Origin: Lachnoclostridium sp. An14
GTDB lineage: Bacteria; Bacillota; Clostridia; Lachnospirales; Lachnospiraceae
Assembly (NCBI RefSeq): GCF_002160755.1
Contig: NZ_NFLE01000005.1
Location: 1 to 64,000 of the forward strand
Reading direction: 5' to 3'
Length of the DNA: 64,000 nt
Shown here: positions 33,080 through 42,210 of the stretch, one piece after another
How positions within the stretch are numbered: the first letter of the stretch is position 1
How the letters are laid out: each line of letters begins with the position of its first letter
The notes under the pieces: generated by a model
What the model was told of the DNA's origin: nothing
Seen by the model: only the letters and a program-made list of their open reading frames with translations
The model's database searches: none
Translations under genes and position numbers: made by a program

Positions 33080-34105
33080 ATGAACCGAGGAATCATAGAG
33101 CATGAGAAAAGACTGGCTGTGGCAGCTATGGCGGTTCTTTTGATCGTTTTATTTTTTGTGCTGATCTGCGTCGGGCGTTATCCGATCAGTCCGTTACGAG
33201 CATTTGAGATTATAGGGAATGCGTTGCTTGGGAACCAGGAAGGAATGGATATTTATGAATCCAGCGTCATATTGAGCATACGCCTTCCGCGGATTCTCAT
33301 GGGGATTTTGGTTGGTGCAGGACTTTCTGTTTCTGGCGCGGTTTACCAGGCGATCTTTGGAAATCCGCTTGTAAGCCCGGACATTCTTGGGGTTTCATCA
33401 GGGGCCGGTTTTGGCGCGGCCCTGGCCCTTTTGCTGTCTGCAGGCATGGCGGCGACCCAGGGAACCGCCCTTTTGTTTGGGCTTCTGGCTGTGGCAGTTG
33501 TACTGAACCTGTCGCGGATTAAAAAACACAGTGAATTATTTGTGCTGGTACTGTCGGGCGTCATTGTAAAATCTATGTTTGACGCGATGGTTTCTTTTAT
33601 CAAGTACATAGCTGATCCGGAGGATAAGCTGCCTGCCATTACTATGTGGCTTATGGGAAGCCTGGCCAATGTCTCCTACCGGGATGTGGCGCTCTGTTCG
33701 GTCATCGTGCTACCTTGTCTGATTATTGCAATGGTACTCCGCTGGAAGATGAATCTTTTATCGCTGGATCAGGAAGAAGCCAGATCTTTGGGTATTAATG
33801 TAAAGAAGCTTCGTCTGGCGGCGATCCTGCTATCCACGCTTATGACAGCGGTCACCGTATCAGTCTGCGGGATCATCGGTTGGATTGGCTTGGTAATTCC
33901 ACATATCGCCAGGCTTTTTATAGGAAACGACCACCGGACACTGATCCCGGCCAGCGCTCTCATGGGAGCGATTTACCTGCTGTTGATCGATACGGTGGCC
34001 CGTGCAGTCACAGCAAACGAGATCCCATTGTCTATATTGACTGCGATGATCGGCGCCCCGTTTTTTGCGGCGCTCCTTAGAAAAACACTGGGAGGAAGAG
34101 CATGA
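33080..34105 (+). CDS. FecCD-family metallophore/iron permease
   Basis: 341 aa with about ten helices. Family segments: IRLPRILMGILVGAGLSVSG, NPLVSPDILGVSSGAGFG, WIGLVIPHIARLFIGNDHR. It is the first gene of an importer operon (permease, ATPase, aldo/keto reductase, receptor). It is distinct from the haem permease at 9.8 kb. GAAAGAGGAGAGAGC precedes ATG. The ligand is likely an iron-siderophore, cobalamin or similar complex. Confidence 0.9.
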   Translation: MNRGIIEHEKRLAVAAMAVLLIVLFFVLICVGRYPISPLRAFEIIGNALLGNQEGMDIYESSVILSIRLPRILMGILVGAGLSVSGAVYQAIFGNPLVSPDILGVSSGAGFGAALALLLSAGMAATQGTALLFGLLAVAVVLNLSRIKKHSELFVLVLSGVIVKSMFDAMVSFIKYIADPEDKLPAITMWLMGSLANVSYRDVALCSVIVLPCLIIAMVLRWKMNLLSLDQEEARSLGINVKKLRLAAILLSTLMTAVTVSVCGIIGWIGLVIPHIARLFIGNDHRTLIPASALMGAIYLLLIDTVARAVTANEIPLSILTAMIGAPFFAALLRKTLGGRA

Positions 34106-34923
34106 TATTGGAGGTAAAAAACGGAAGCTTTTCCTATGGGAGCAGAGAGGTGCTCAAAGATATCTCCTTCCATTTGGAGGAAAGGAAAATTATGACGATC
34201 CTGGGGCCGAATGGGGTGGGAAAGACGACCCTTCTTAAATGTATTATGGGCTTTCTCCGGTGGAACAGAGGCGGAACCTTGATTTCAGGAAAGAGATTGA
34301 CGGAGTATTCCGATAAGGAACTCTGGAGCAAGATCAGCTACGTGCCCCAGGCGAAACAGAGCGTATTTTCCTACGGCGTGCTGGAAATGGTCGTTATGGG
34401 ACTGGACAAGGAAAACGGCTTCTTTTATTCCCCTAAAAAGGAACAATTTGAAAGAGCCGGTGAAATGCTGAAGGAATTAGGGATCGGCAGGCTTGCAGAC
34501 CGATATTGTAACGAACTGTCAGGCGGAGAGCTGCAGATGGTGATGCTGGCAAGAGCTATGGTTTCAGGGCCGGAGCTTTTGATTTTAGATGAGCCGGAAT
34601 CGAATCTGGATATGAGAAATCAATTGCGGATTCTGGATGCGATTGAATATGCCAGCAAAGAAAAAAATACCGCATGTGTGATTAATACGCATTTCCCCAG
34701 CCATGCGCTGAGGCTGTCCGATCAGACGCTGCTTCTGGGACGGGGCTTTAAGCAAAAATTTGGCTCTACGAAGGAAATTATTACAGAGGAGAATGTAGAG
34801 GAGTTTTTCCGCACAAGGGCAAAAATTGTCGATTTTGCTGCTGAAGGGAAAACGTACCGGATCATTGCGCCTTACAGGATAGCGGCCGCGCCGGAAAAAA
34901 TACACGAGGAGGAAGCAAGATGA
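34102..34923 (+). CDS. FecE-family ATP-binding protein
   Basis: 273 aa. Walker A GPNGVGKTT, signature LSGGELQMVMLARAM, Walker B LLILDEPESNLD, H-loop NTHFPSHALR. It overlaps the permease by 4 bp and the next gene by 4 bp. The C-terminal about 40 residues extend past the usual end and are not recognised. Confidence 0.9.
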   Translation: MILEVKNGSFSYGSREVLKDISFHLEERKIMTILGPNGVGKTTLLKCIMGFLRWNRGGTLISGKRLTEYSDKELWSKISYVPQAKQSVFSYGVLEMVVMGLDKENGFFYSPKKEQFERAGEMLKELGIGRLADRYCNELSGGELQMVMLARAMVSGPELLILDEPESNLDMRNQLRILDAIEYASKEKNTACVINTHFPSHALRLSDQTLLLGRGFKQKFGSTKEIITEENVEEFFRTRAKIVDFAAEGKTYRIIAPYRIAAAPEKIHEEEAR

Positions 34924-35867
34924 AATATGTTGTTTTAGGCCGTTCGGGCATTATGGTGTCCAGAATCTCCATGGGCACCCATCATTTGGATAGTCCGTCG
35001 GACATTGACAGGCATGTGAAGCATTTTTTGTATGCCTACAAGAAAGGGATCAATTTTTTTGAAACCTCTGTTACTTATGGAGACGGGTATTCGGAACTGA
35101 TACTGGGCGAGGCCATAAAAGAGATGAAAAAGGGAACGCTGCCTTTTTTTATCATGTCGAAGACCCATGCGGGAGATCATGAGACTTTTCGCAGGGATCT
35201 GGAAAATTCCTTAAAACGGCTGGGGGTGGAATGTATCGATGCCTTCACCTGCCTTTGGGGAGTGAAAAGCAGCGGAGAATGGGATGGGGCAAAGGCCTAC
35301 GGGGCTATCAAAGAGATGGAGAAAGCCAGGGAGGAGGGACTGATCAGGCATATTGCTATCTCCACCCATATGAGAAACCGGGAGCTTAAGGCGGTTATGG
35401 AAGATTACCCATTTGACTACAATGTGCAGGGATTCAACGCAGTCAACAGCGCTTATCGCATAGACGGCCTGCGCACCGCTTGGGAAAGCGGCGCGGGAAC
35501 CATAGCTATGAATCCCCTGGCAACAGGGGACATCTTGAAATATGCGCATATTTTCGATGCAATCCGCATCCGGGATAAGCAAAGCCTGGCGCAGGCAGCT
35601 TACGCCTATGTGCTTTCAGTGCCGTGGGTACATTCCGCCCTTGGAACCTTTAATTCAGAGGAGCAGATTGATGAGGCGGTGGCTGTCCTTGATGAGACGC
35701 CTTACTGCAGCGAAGAGTTGGAGAGGGCCGACAGATGCTTAAAGGAGCGGATACGGAGCTGCCCGTTAAGGGAACGGATTGAAACCGGAAAGGCATTGCG
35801 GCAGCGGCCGTATATTTTAAGAGAGGAGGTAGCAGCCCTGATGGAGGTCTATCCGCTGAGTGTTTAA
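34920..35867 (+). CDS. Aldo/keto reductase-like protein
   Basis: 315 aa TIM-barrel reductase: YVVLGRSGIMVSRISMGTHH, FFETSVTYGDGYSELILGEA, IMSKTH and IAMNPLATGDILKYA. In canonical members the barrel segment reads FDTAxxYG; here the Asp is Glu, while Tyr and Lys remain. No ferredoxin cysteines are seen at the C-terminus. Its position between the ATPase and the receptor, with 4-bp overlap, suggests it acts on the imported compound, perhaps reducing a chelator or cofactor to release metal. That role is inferred. Confidence 0.82.
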   Translation: MKYVVLGRSGIMVSRISMGTHHLDSPSDIDRHVKHFLYAYKKGINFFETSVTYGDGYSELILGEAIKEMKKGTLPFFIMSKTHAGDHETFRRDLENSLKRLGVECIDAFTCLWGVKSSGEWDGAKAYGAIKEMEKAREEGLIRHIAISTHMRNRELKAVMEDYPFDYNVQGFNAVNSAYRIDGLRTAWESGAGTIAMNPLATGDILKYAHIFDAIRIRDKQSLAQAAYAYVLSVPWVHSALGTFNSEEQIDEAVAVLDETPYCSEELERADRCLKERIRSCPLRERIETGKALRQRPYILREEVAALMEVYPLSV

Positions 35868-35939
35868 GCTGCATAAGCTGTGCGTAAGCAGATGATTATG
35901 GCATCAAAATAAATTTATATACGTAGGAGGAATAGAAAC

Positions 35940-37106
35940 TTGCGAAAGATAAGGAATTTAATGTTTGCAGGAATTGCGGCTGTGTCCCTGACAGCGTGCG
36001 CCGGAGGCGCGGGAACTCAAGAAACGGCAGAAACGCAGGAGGCATCTGCAGCAGAAACGCAGGAGGCATCTGCAGCAGAAACGCAGGAGGCATCTGCAGC
36101 AGAAACACAGGAGGTCTCTGTGGTCGGGGACACAGCTGGAAGCTATACGGTCACAGATGTGAGGGGAGAGAAAATCACATTTGATGCGGAGCCCCAACGG
36201 GTAGTTACGGTGGAAAAGCCACTTCCGTCCATCTATTATGCCATTGAAGGGGCGACAGACAATATTGTCGGGTGCAATCCGTCTTCCATTAAGGCTTATG
36301 AGGAGAGCGTCCTGCGCTTTATGTACCCGCAGCTGGAAAATGCTGCTACAGACTGGTGCAATACGGATTCCACGGTAAATCTTGAAGAGCTCCTGAAGCT
36401 TCAGCCGGATGTGGTGTTTATCTATTCTACCGATGAACAGGAGATTGAGAAGATGGAGAGTGCCGGGCTTAAAGTAGTGGCCCTGCGGAGCGCGGAACTG
36501 GACAGTGTAAAGGAAAATCTGCAGATTATGGCTGCGGTTTGCCAAGAAGAAGAGAGGGGGGAAGAACTGGTACGGCTGATTGATGAGCAGATAGCGGAAG
36601 TGACATCCCGCCTGGACGGCGTTGCTGAGGAGGACAAGCCCTCGGTCATTGAATTTTACAGCGATATGAATGTTTCAGTCAGCCAATATGACCACTGGAT
36701 GGTTCCAAGCGGAGCGCATAACCCTGCTTCGGGGCTGACGGGAAAGAAGACCGAGGTAGACATGGAGCAGATCCTTCTCTGGAACCCGGAGATTATTTAT
36801 ATTGGCAACCATTCCGATCTGATGCCTTCCGACCTCCTGGAAAATAAACAGGAAGGCAGGGACTGGTCTGTTGTCAGCGCGGTGGCGAATAAGCAGGTCT
36901 ACAAAATCCCCATTGGCGCTTACCGTTGGGATCCGGCCGGAGTGGAGACGCCTCTTATGGTCAAGTGGGCTGCGAAAATCCAGTACCCGGAGATTTTCGC
37001 GGATATGGATATGGAGCAGGAGGTCAAGGATTTCTTTGAAATTGTTTATCAATATGAGTTGACGGATGAACAGGTTTCGGAAATTTTGGACAACAGACAA
37101 CAGTAG
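35940..37106 (+). CDS. FecB/TroA-type substrate-binding lipoprotein
   Basis: 388 aa from a TTG start after GTAGGAGGAATAG. Signal with lipobox LTAC. A short Gln/Glu/Ala tandem repeat follows the lipid anchor as a linker. The binding fold begins near VTDVRGEKITFDAEPQRVVT and ends with YRWDPAGVETPLMVKWAAK, a pattern usual in iron-complex receptors. It is the fourth gene of the import operon. The ligand is unknown. Confidence 0.88.
   Translation: MRKIRNLMFAGIAAVSLTACAGGAGTQETAETQEASAAETQEASAAETQEASAAETQEVSVVGDTAGSYTVTDVRGEKITFDAEPQRVVTVEKPLPSIYYAIEGATDNIVGCNPSSIKAYEESVLRFMYPQLENAATDWCNTDSTVNLEELLKLQPDVVFIYSTDEQEIEKMESAGLKVVALRSAELDSVKENLQIMAAVCQEEERGEELVRLIDEQIAEVTSRLDGVAEEDKPSVIEFYSDMNVSVSQYDHWMVPSGAHNPASGLTGKKTEVDMEQILLWNPEIIYIGNHSDLMPSDLLENKQEGRDWSVVSAVANKQVYKIPIGAYRWDPAGVETPLMVKWAAKIQYPEIFADMDMEQEVKDFFEIVYQYELTDEQVSEILDNRQQ
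36027..36122 (+). repeat. 24-bp tandem repeat in the receptor linker
   Basis: Three exact and one decayed copy of a 24-bp unit encoding AETQEASA, at 36027-36098 and 36099-36122. In-frame, so copy change alters linker length only. Confidence 0.85.
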
Positions 37107-37147
37107 TATAAAATGATTTGGAATCAGCAGAAAGGAGAAGTAAGACA

Positions 37148-37663
37148 ATGGAAACAATTAAGGTACTTGAAAAGGGAAAAGAATTTTCTTTCAGTTTTGA
37201 GGATATGCTGAATTATCACGGAGTTGGTTATCCGGGCGGCGTGGCGCATGCCTTTCAGGTAATGAGAAGAGCTTTTCCGCTTTTGGATGACGGAAAACTT
37301 TTGGAGCGCAGGGAAATCGAACTGGTAACTGCGTTTCCTGGACCCGGAGGGAGAGATGCTTTTGAACTCGTGACACGCTGCGTTTCCGATGGCCGGATTC
37401 ATGTAGACAAGGACATGCCGGAAGCCAAAGAGGTTCTGGAGAGTCCTCACGGAAGATATTATTTCCGTTTCAGTTACAGAGGGAAAACAGTAGTTGTCAC
37501 AATCCGCCCTGGTTTCGTGCGTCAGGATTTTATTGACATGGCAAGGAAAGAAAATCGGACAGAGGCAGAAGAGGAAATCCTGGCACGGATGAAGCGGGAT
37601 ATGGCGGATCGGCTTTTAAAAGCCGGGCCGGAAGAAGTTTATGATGCGGTAATTGCTGGCTAA
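37148..37663 (+). CDS. FmdE-like small cytoplasmic protein (tentative)
   Basis: 171 aa from ATG 37148 after AAAGGAGAAG. The opening FSFEDMLNYHGVGYPGGVAHAF has the shape of the FmdE/FwdE domain (F...FHGH.CPG), but with Tyr in place of the usual Cys. The rest (GGRDAFELVTRCVSDGRIHV) is compatible but not diagnostic. FmdE-domain proteins often accompany iron-complex importers in anaerobes. It is 41 bp from the receptor and ends at a terminator. I am unsure of the family. Confidence 0.55.
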   Translation: METIKVLEKGKEFSFSFEDMLNYHGVGYPGGVAHAFQVMRRAFPLLDDGKLLERREIELVTAFPGPGGRDAFELVTRCVSDGRIHVDKDMPEAKEVLESPHGRYYFRFSYRGKTVVVTIRPGFVRQDFIDMARKENRTEAEEEILARMKRDMADRLLKAGPEEVYDAVIAG

Positions 37664-37710
37664 AAAGTCTTCCGTAGCGTTATATCTCTTATTAAAAAAT
37701 CTAATTAACG

Positions 37711-37740
37711 AAAGCAACTGGGAAACTGGTTGCTTTTTTG
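37711..37740 (+). terminator. Terminator of the import operon
   Basis: AAAGCAAC-tgggaaactg-GTTGCTTT followed by T. A near-identical hairpin recurs at 44981-45008. Confidence 0.8.
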
Positions 37741-37753
37741 ACGCTTTCAACGT

Positions 37754-37811
37754 TTGACAATGGCCGTTCTTTATAGTAATATATAAACGATGTTAGCAAA
37801 CAGTGTTTACA
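37754..37811 (+). promoter_or_regulatory. TetR gene promoter and operator 1
   Basis: TTGACA-N17-TAATAT (37754-37782), then a 21-bp site at 37791-37811 with halves TGTTAGC and TGTTTACA. The same site with two differences recurs inverted at 38502-38522, after the TetR gene and before the ABC pair. Confidence 0.7.
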
Positions 37812-37838
37812 TATGAACGATGGAAAGGAGGAGTGTTT

Positions 37839-38453
37839 GTGCCCAGAGACGGAACGGAGACCTATGAGAAAATTCTGCCGGCAGCAAAGGAAGAGTTTTT
37901 GGAGAAGGGCTTTGAGCAGGCCTCCATGAGGGAAATTGCTTCCAGAGCCGATATTAGTGCGGCTGGAATCTATCGCCATTTTAAAGACAAAGAAGAATTA
38001 TTTGCCCGGGTGGTACAGCCTGCCATAGATGCACTGATGTCCTGGTATAATCGATACCGGGAAGTCGATTATGGTTTTCTACGCGAAGAACGTCTTGATG
38101 AAGTGTGGAACAGCGGGGCGGATGTGGAGATGATCCTGCAGGTTGTGTATCCCAACTTTGATTTATTTAAATTGATTATCTGCAAGGCGGAAGGTACCCG
38201 CTATGCCCATTTTATTCATGAGCTGGTGGAAATGGAGCAGAAGGAAACGCTGAATTTTATGGAGGAAGCCAAAAAAAGAGGAATTTCCGTAAAGGAGATT
38301 CGGCCAGAGGAGATGCACCTGCTGATGAGCGCCTATGTTACCGCTTTGTTTGAAGTGGTGGTGCATGATTTTCCACTGGAGGACGCAAGGCATTATCTTC
38401 GGACATTCCATGAATTCTTTTATCCGGCATGGAGAACCGTACTGGGATTTTAA
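37839..38453 (+). CDS. TetR-family transcriptional regulator
   Basis: 204 aa from GTG 37839, 6 bases after GGAAAGGAGGA. The N-terminal HTH is typical: AAKEEFLEKGFEQASMREIA, ISAAGIYRHFKDKEELF. The ligand domain is unassigned. Matching 21-bp sites on both sides suggest it represses itself and the ABC pair downstream. Confidence 0.9.
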   Translation: MPRDGTETYEKILPAAKEEFLEKGFEQASMREIASRADISAAGIYRHFKDKEELFARVVQPAIDALMSWYNRYREVDYGFLREERLDEVWNSGADVEMILQVVYPNFDLFKLIICKAEGTRYAHFIHELVEMEQKETLNFMEEAKKRGISVKEIRPEEMHLLMSAYVTALFEVVVHDFPLEDARHYLRTFHEFFYPAWRTVLGF

Positions 38454-38466
38454 AGACAGAGAGCAG

Positions 38467-38489
38467 AAACGGATGCAACATCCGTTTTT
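38467..38489 (+). terminator. Terminator of the TetR gene
   Basis: AAACGGATG-caa-CATCCGTTT then TTG. Short loop, strong stem. Confidence 0.8.
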
Positions 38490-38501
38490 GTTAGCCTATC
38501 T

Positions 38502-38522
38502 TGTAAACAATGTTAGCTAACA
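38502..38522. promoter_or_regulatory. TetR operator 2
   Basis: Reverse complement of the site at 37791-37811 with 19 of 21 bases identical. It lies upstream of the ABC pair, about 57 bp before the RGTTAG palindrome, so this promoter appears to be under two regulators. Confidence 0.65.
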
Positions 38523-38578
38523 ATATTCACAAATAAAAAACACGTCTGGTATGACCCAGGCAATTCTTTTACACCATA

Positions 38579-38596
38579 AGTTAGCAAAAACTAACC
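38579..38596. promoter_or_regulatory. Palindromic operator, copy 9
   Basis: AGTTAG-CAAAAA-CTAACC, 46 bp before the first ABC gene. Confidence 0.7.
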
Positions 38597-38642
38597 CTAT
38601 GTGTGATGAACCATACCCAAACTGGAAAGGAGCGATTGGAAT

Positions 38643-40403
38643 ATGAATGAAAGAACCGAGCATCCGATCAAGGTTTTGTTCCGTTTTGCCGGAGACCAAA
38701 AGGGGAAAATGCCTCTCTCCATTGCACTGGCGCTTTTGGGCGAACTCTGTGGGATGCTCCCCTTTCTGGCGGCGGCAATGCTGGCGAATGAAGCATATGC
38801 AGGAAGGGCGACCATCATAAGTGCCGGTCAATGGGCTGGCCTGGCAGCTGCGGGAGTTCTGCTGCGAACACTTTTTTGTACGATTTCCTCAGCCAGAAGT
38901 CATAAGATAGCTTTTACCATTTTAAGGAACATCCGGCGGGCCATTGCCGACCATATGCGGCGCGTTCCCTTAGGCGTGATGTTGGAGACACCGTCCGGAG
39001 TATATAAAACGTTAATCGTAGACAATGTGGGAAAACTGGAGGATTCCATCGCCCATGTAATTCCAGAAGCGCCCTCGCAATTAGGAGCGCCTGCTGCCTG
39101 CCTGGTTTTGATCTTTCTTCTGGACTGGAGGATGGGCCTTGCTTCTCTGGTGACCATTCCTCTCTCTGTTCCATTCATCATCGGCATGATGCGGGGGTAC
39201 GGGGAGAAGATGGCAACCTACTTAAAGGCCGGAAATGAGATGAACGCCGCCCTGGTGGAATATGTAAATGGCATTCAGGTCATTAAGGCCTTTGGACAGA
39301 CGGGAGTTTCTTTTGGAAAATATTCCAACGCGGTGAAATTTTTCCATGACAGTACCCTTGCCTGGTGGCGTCAGTGCTGGTTTTGGATGGCAGCAGTAAA
39401 GGCAATCATTCCATCTACCATGGTGGGAAGCCTGCCGGTGGGAACCTGGCTCTATATGAATGGCGAAATCTCCCTGCCGATTCTGATCGCCTGCATAGTG
39501 ATTCCCTTTGGATTTATGGCTCCATTGATGAAACTGGCCTTTGGCAGTGAGCAGTTGACGGTAATTGCCGCCAATTTAAGGCCAATCCGGGAATTCCTCG
39601 CTATTCCGGAACAGGTGCGGCCCACCCAGCCGGTTCTTCTAAAATCCAGCGGATTTTCTTTTGAAAACGTCAGCTTCTCCTATAACCACTCCCGGGAAGT
39701 CCTTCACAATGTGAGTTTTTCCGCAGAACCCGGAAAGATGACTGCCATTGTAGGACCTTCAGGCTCCGGAAAATCCACCATTGCCAAACTGATGGCCGGC
39801 TTTTGGGATGCAGGGAAGGGAATTGTCCGGTATGGAGGCGTTGATTTGAAACAGATTCCCTTTGATCAGCTCATGGGCGAAATCAGCTATGTGGCCCAGG
39901 ATAATTTCCTCTTTGACCGCTCCATCCGGGAAAATATCCGCATGGGGCGTCCGGAAGCAACAGACCATGAAGTGGAAGAGGCGGCGAAAGCGGCGAACTG
40001 TCATGAATTTATTATGCAGCTTCCCAATGGTTACGATACACCGGCAGGAGAGGCGGGAGACCGATTATCCGGAGGTGAGCGGCAGCGGATCACCATTGCC
40101 AGAGCAATGTTAAAACCTTCCCGTGCGGTGATTCTGGATGAGGCCACCGCCTACGCGGATCCACAGAGCGAGGCCCAGATACAGGAAGCGGTAGGAAGGC
40201 TGGTGCAGGGAAAAACCTTGATTGTAGTGGCTCACCGTCTATCCACCATTCAGAACGCGGATCAGATCCTGGTGGTGGATAAGGGATATATCGCTGCTTC
40301 CGGAACACAGAAAGAACTATTAGACAGCTGCCCTCTTTATCGCAGAATGTGGGAAAATCATCTGGGAGCGCAGAGTCAGGGAAGGAATCGAAAGGAGGAG
40401 TGA
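38643..40403 (+). CDS. ABC transporter permease/ATP-binding protein, exporter fold (second pair, first gene)
   Basis: 586 aa. The membrane domain is about residues 20-310. ATPase: Walker A GPSGSGKST, signature LSGGERQRITIARAML, Walker B AVILDEATAYADPQ, H-loop VAHRLST. GGAAAGGAGCG precedes the ATG. It carries the same operator type as the first ABC pair. The likely partner is encoded 5 bp downstream. A YbtP/IrtA-like role in siderophore import is a reasonable guess from context; drug export cannot be excluded. Confidence 0.88.
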   Translation: MNERTEHPIKVLFRFAGDQKGKMPLSIALALLGELCGMLPFLAAAMLANEAYAGRATIISAGQWAGLAAAGVLLRTLFCTISSARSHKIAFTILRNIRRAIADHMRRVPLGVMLETPSGVYKTLIVDNVGKLEDSIAHVIPEAPSQLGAPAACLVLIFLLDWRMGLASLVTIPLSVPFIIGMMRGYGEKMATYLKAGNEMNAALVEYVNGIQVIKAFGQTGVSFGKYSNAVKFFHDSTLAWWRQCWFWMAAVKAIIPSTMVGSLPVGTWLYMNGEISLPILIACIVIPFGFMAPLMKLAFGSEQLTVIAANLRPIREFLAIPEQVRPTQPVLLKSSGFSFENVSFSYNHSREVLHNVSFSAEPGKMTAIVGPSGSGKSTIAKLMAGFWDAGKGIVRYGGVDLKQIPFDQLMGEISYVAQDNFLFDRSIRENIRMGRPEATDHEVEEAAKAANCHEFIMQLPNGYDTPAGEAGDRLSGGERQRITIARAMLKPSRAVILDEATAYADPQSEAQIQEAVGRLVQGKTLIVVAHRLSTIQNADQILVVDKGYIAASGTQKELLDSCPLYRRMWENHLGAQSQGRNRKEE

Positions 40404-40408
40404 GCCCT

Positions 40409-42139
40409 ATGCTGATGATGATCAAAAGAATTTTAAAGATTTCCGGAGCGTACAGCGGGAAAATTAAACTGGGAATCTTCTTTAATCTGATGAAGACTAT
40501 TTCCATGTCTCTGATTCTGATAGCTGTCTATGTAGTTGCGGAAAATCTGAACCATCTTACTATGAATACAGTCTGGTCTGCCCTTGGAATTGTGATTGTC
40601 AGTATATTGCTGCGAATCCTCTTTCAGTGGCTGATGGATATTACCATGAGTGCCAGGGGATTTGATATGTTCCGGGATTACCGGCTGACCATCGGAGATC
40701 GGATGAGAGCTGCTCCCATGGGCTACTTTTCTGAGCAAAAGCTGGGTAGCATTCAGACGGTCCTCACTTCCACCGTCACGGAGTTGGAGCAGTATTCCAT
40801 GATGGCCATTATGGATCTCACCGGCGGCGTGCTGATGGCTCTGGCAGTGACGGCATTTTTTCTGATCGTTCAGCCGCTGTTTGCGCTGATCACTCTGGTT
40901 GGCCTGGGCCTGGGGATGCTGATACTTCATATCATTCAATGGGAAGCGGTGAAACACACGCCCAATGTGTTGGCTGCGCAGGAGAATATGACCATTCAGG
41001 CGTTGGAATACATTCGTGGAATTTCTGTGCTTCGGGCATTTTCTCAGGCAGACGGGAGTGAAGGCGCAGTCTACGCCGCTTTTGACCGGAAACGGCAGGC
41101 GGATTTGGATCAGGAGTATGCTTCCCTTCCACTGCTAAAAATCTATTCAGCGGTCTATAAGCTGACCGGCTGTGTGATGATGTTTGCTGCGGCCGCTTTG
41201 TATGTAGCAGGTTCTATTTCCCTTTCCTACTGCCTGCTGTTTATCATCAGCTCTTTCATCGTTTATTCAGAAATGGAACAAATGGGAGACGGAGCATTTA
41301 TGGCAAGAAAAATCACAACAGAATTAAACCGCCTGGAAGCAGTAACAGATATGCCCCGGATGGATACCAGTGAGTGGAAGTTGGAGCCGGAATGCTTTGA
41401 CATTGAGCTGCGTGATATTTCCTTTGGATATGGCAGCCGAACTGTGATTGAACATGTCTCCCTGACGGTTCCGGAAGGAACTTCCTGCGCTATTGTGGGG
41501 CCATCCGGTTCCGGAAAGACCACTCTGTGCAACCTGATTGCCAGATTTTGGGATGTACAGGAAGGAAAGGTTTTGCTGGGTGGACAAGATGTAAAGGAAT
41601 TTACGGCGGACAGCCTGATGTCTTATATCAGCATGGTATTTCAGAATGTATTTTTGTTCCATGACACCATTGAAAATAATATTCGTTTCGGCAATCCATC
41701 CGCCACGGAAGAGGAAGTGATAGAAGCGGCAAAACGGGCTCAGTGTCATGAGTTCATCTGTGCCCTTCCGGATGGATATCGGACAATGGTGGGAGAGGGT
41801 GGCTCCACTTTGTCGGGAGGAGAAAAACAGAGGATTTCCATTGCCAGAGCAATTTTAAAGAATGCGCCTATTGTCATTTTAGATGAAGCCACCAGCAGCG
41901 TGGATCCAGAAAACGAGAGAGAACTTTTGGCAGCCATCGGGGAACTGACCAGAGGAAAAACCTTGATTTCCATTGCCCATCGACTGACTACTGTAAGAAA
42001 TGCCGATCAGATTCTGGTGATTGACCATGGCCGGGTCAGCCAGAAAGGAACTCACGAGGAATTGATACAGGAAGACGGCATTTACCAGACGTTCTGGAAG
42101 CAGCGGGAAACAGCGGCGGGATGGACGCTGAATCGATAA
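40409..42139 (+). CDS. ABC transporter permease/ATP-binding protein, exporter fold (second pair, second gene)
   Basis: 576 aa from ATG 40409, placed after AAAGGAGGAG. ATPase: Walker A GPSGSGKTT, signature LSGGEKQRISIARAIL, Walker B IVILDEATSSVDPE, H-loop IAHRLTT. The membrane domain is typical, with YFSEQKLGSIQTVLTS in the coupling region. It probably forms a heterodimer with the preceding protein. It ends before a strong hairpin shared with the convergent MATE gene. Confidence 0.88.
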   Translation: MLMMIKRILKISGAYSGKIKLGIFFNLMKTISMSLILIAVYVVAENLNHLTMNTVWSALGIVIVSILLRILFQWLMDITMSARGFDMFRDYRLTIGDRMRAAPMGYFSEQKLGSIQTVLTSTVTELEQYSMMAIMDLTGGVLMALAVTAFFLIVQPLFALITLVGLGLGMLILHIIQWEAVKHTPNVLAAQENMTIQALEYIRGISVLRAFSQADGSEGAVYAAFDRKRQADLDQEYASLPLLKIYSAVYKLTGCVMMFAAAALYVAGSISLSYCLLFIISSFIVYSEMEQMGDGAFMARKITTELNRLEAVTDMPRMDTSEWKLEPECFDIELRDISFGYGSRTVIEHVSLTVPEGTSCAIVGPSGSGKTTLCNLIARFWDVQEGKVLLGGQDVKEFTADSLMSYISMVFQNVFLFHDTIENNIRFGNPSATEEEVIEAAKRAQCHEFICALPDGYRTMVGEGGSTLSGGEKQRISIARAILKNAPIVILDEATSSVDPENERELLAAIGELTRGKTLISIAHRLTTVRNADQILVIDHGRVSQKGTHEELIQEDGIYQTFWKQRETAAGWTLNR

Positions 42140-42153
42140 AAGAGTGAAACTAT

Positions 42154-42204
42154 CTGCCTCTGCCAGTACTTTTTCTTTCTTGGTCTGGCAGGGGCAGAAT
42201 ATTT
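42154..42204. terminator. Hairpin between the ABC pair and MATE gene
   Basis: CTGCCtcTGCCAG / CTGGCAggGGCAG stem with a T-rich loop, then AATATTTT. It is placed to serve both convergent genes. Confidence 0.65.
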
Positions 42205-42210
42205 TGCGCT

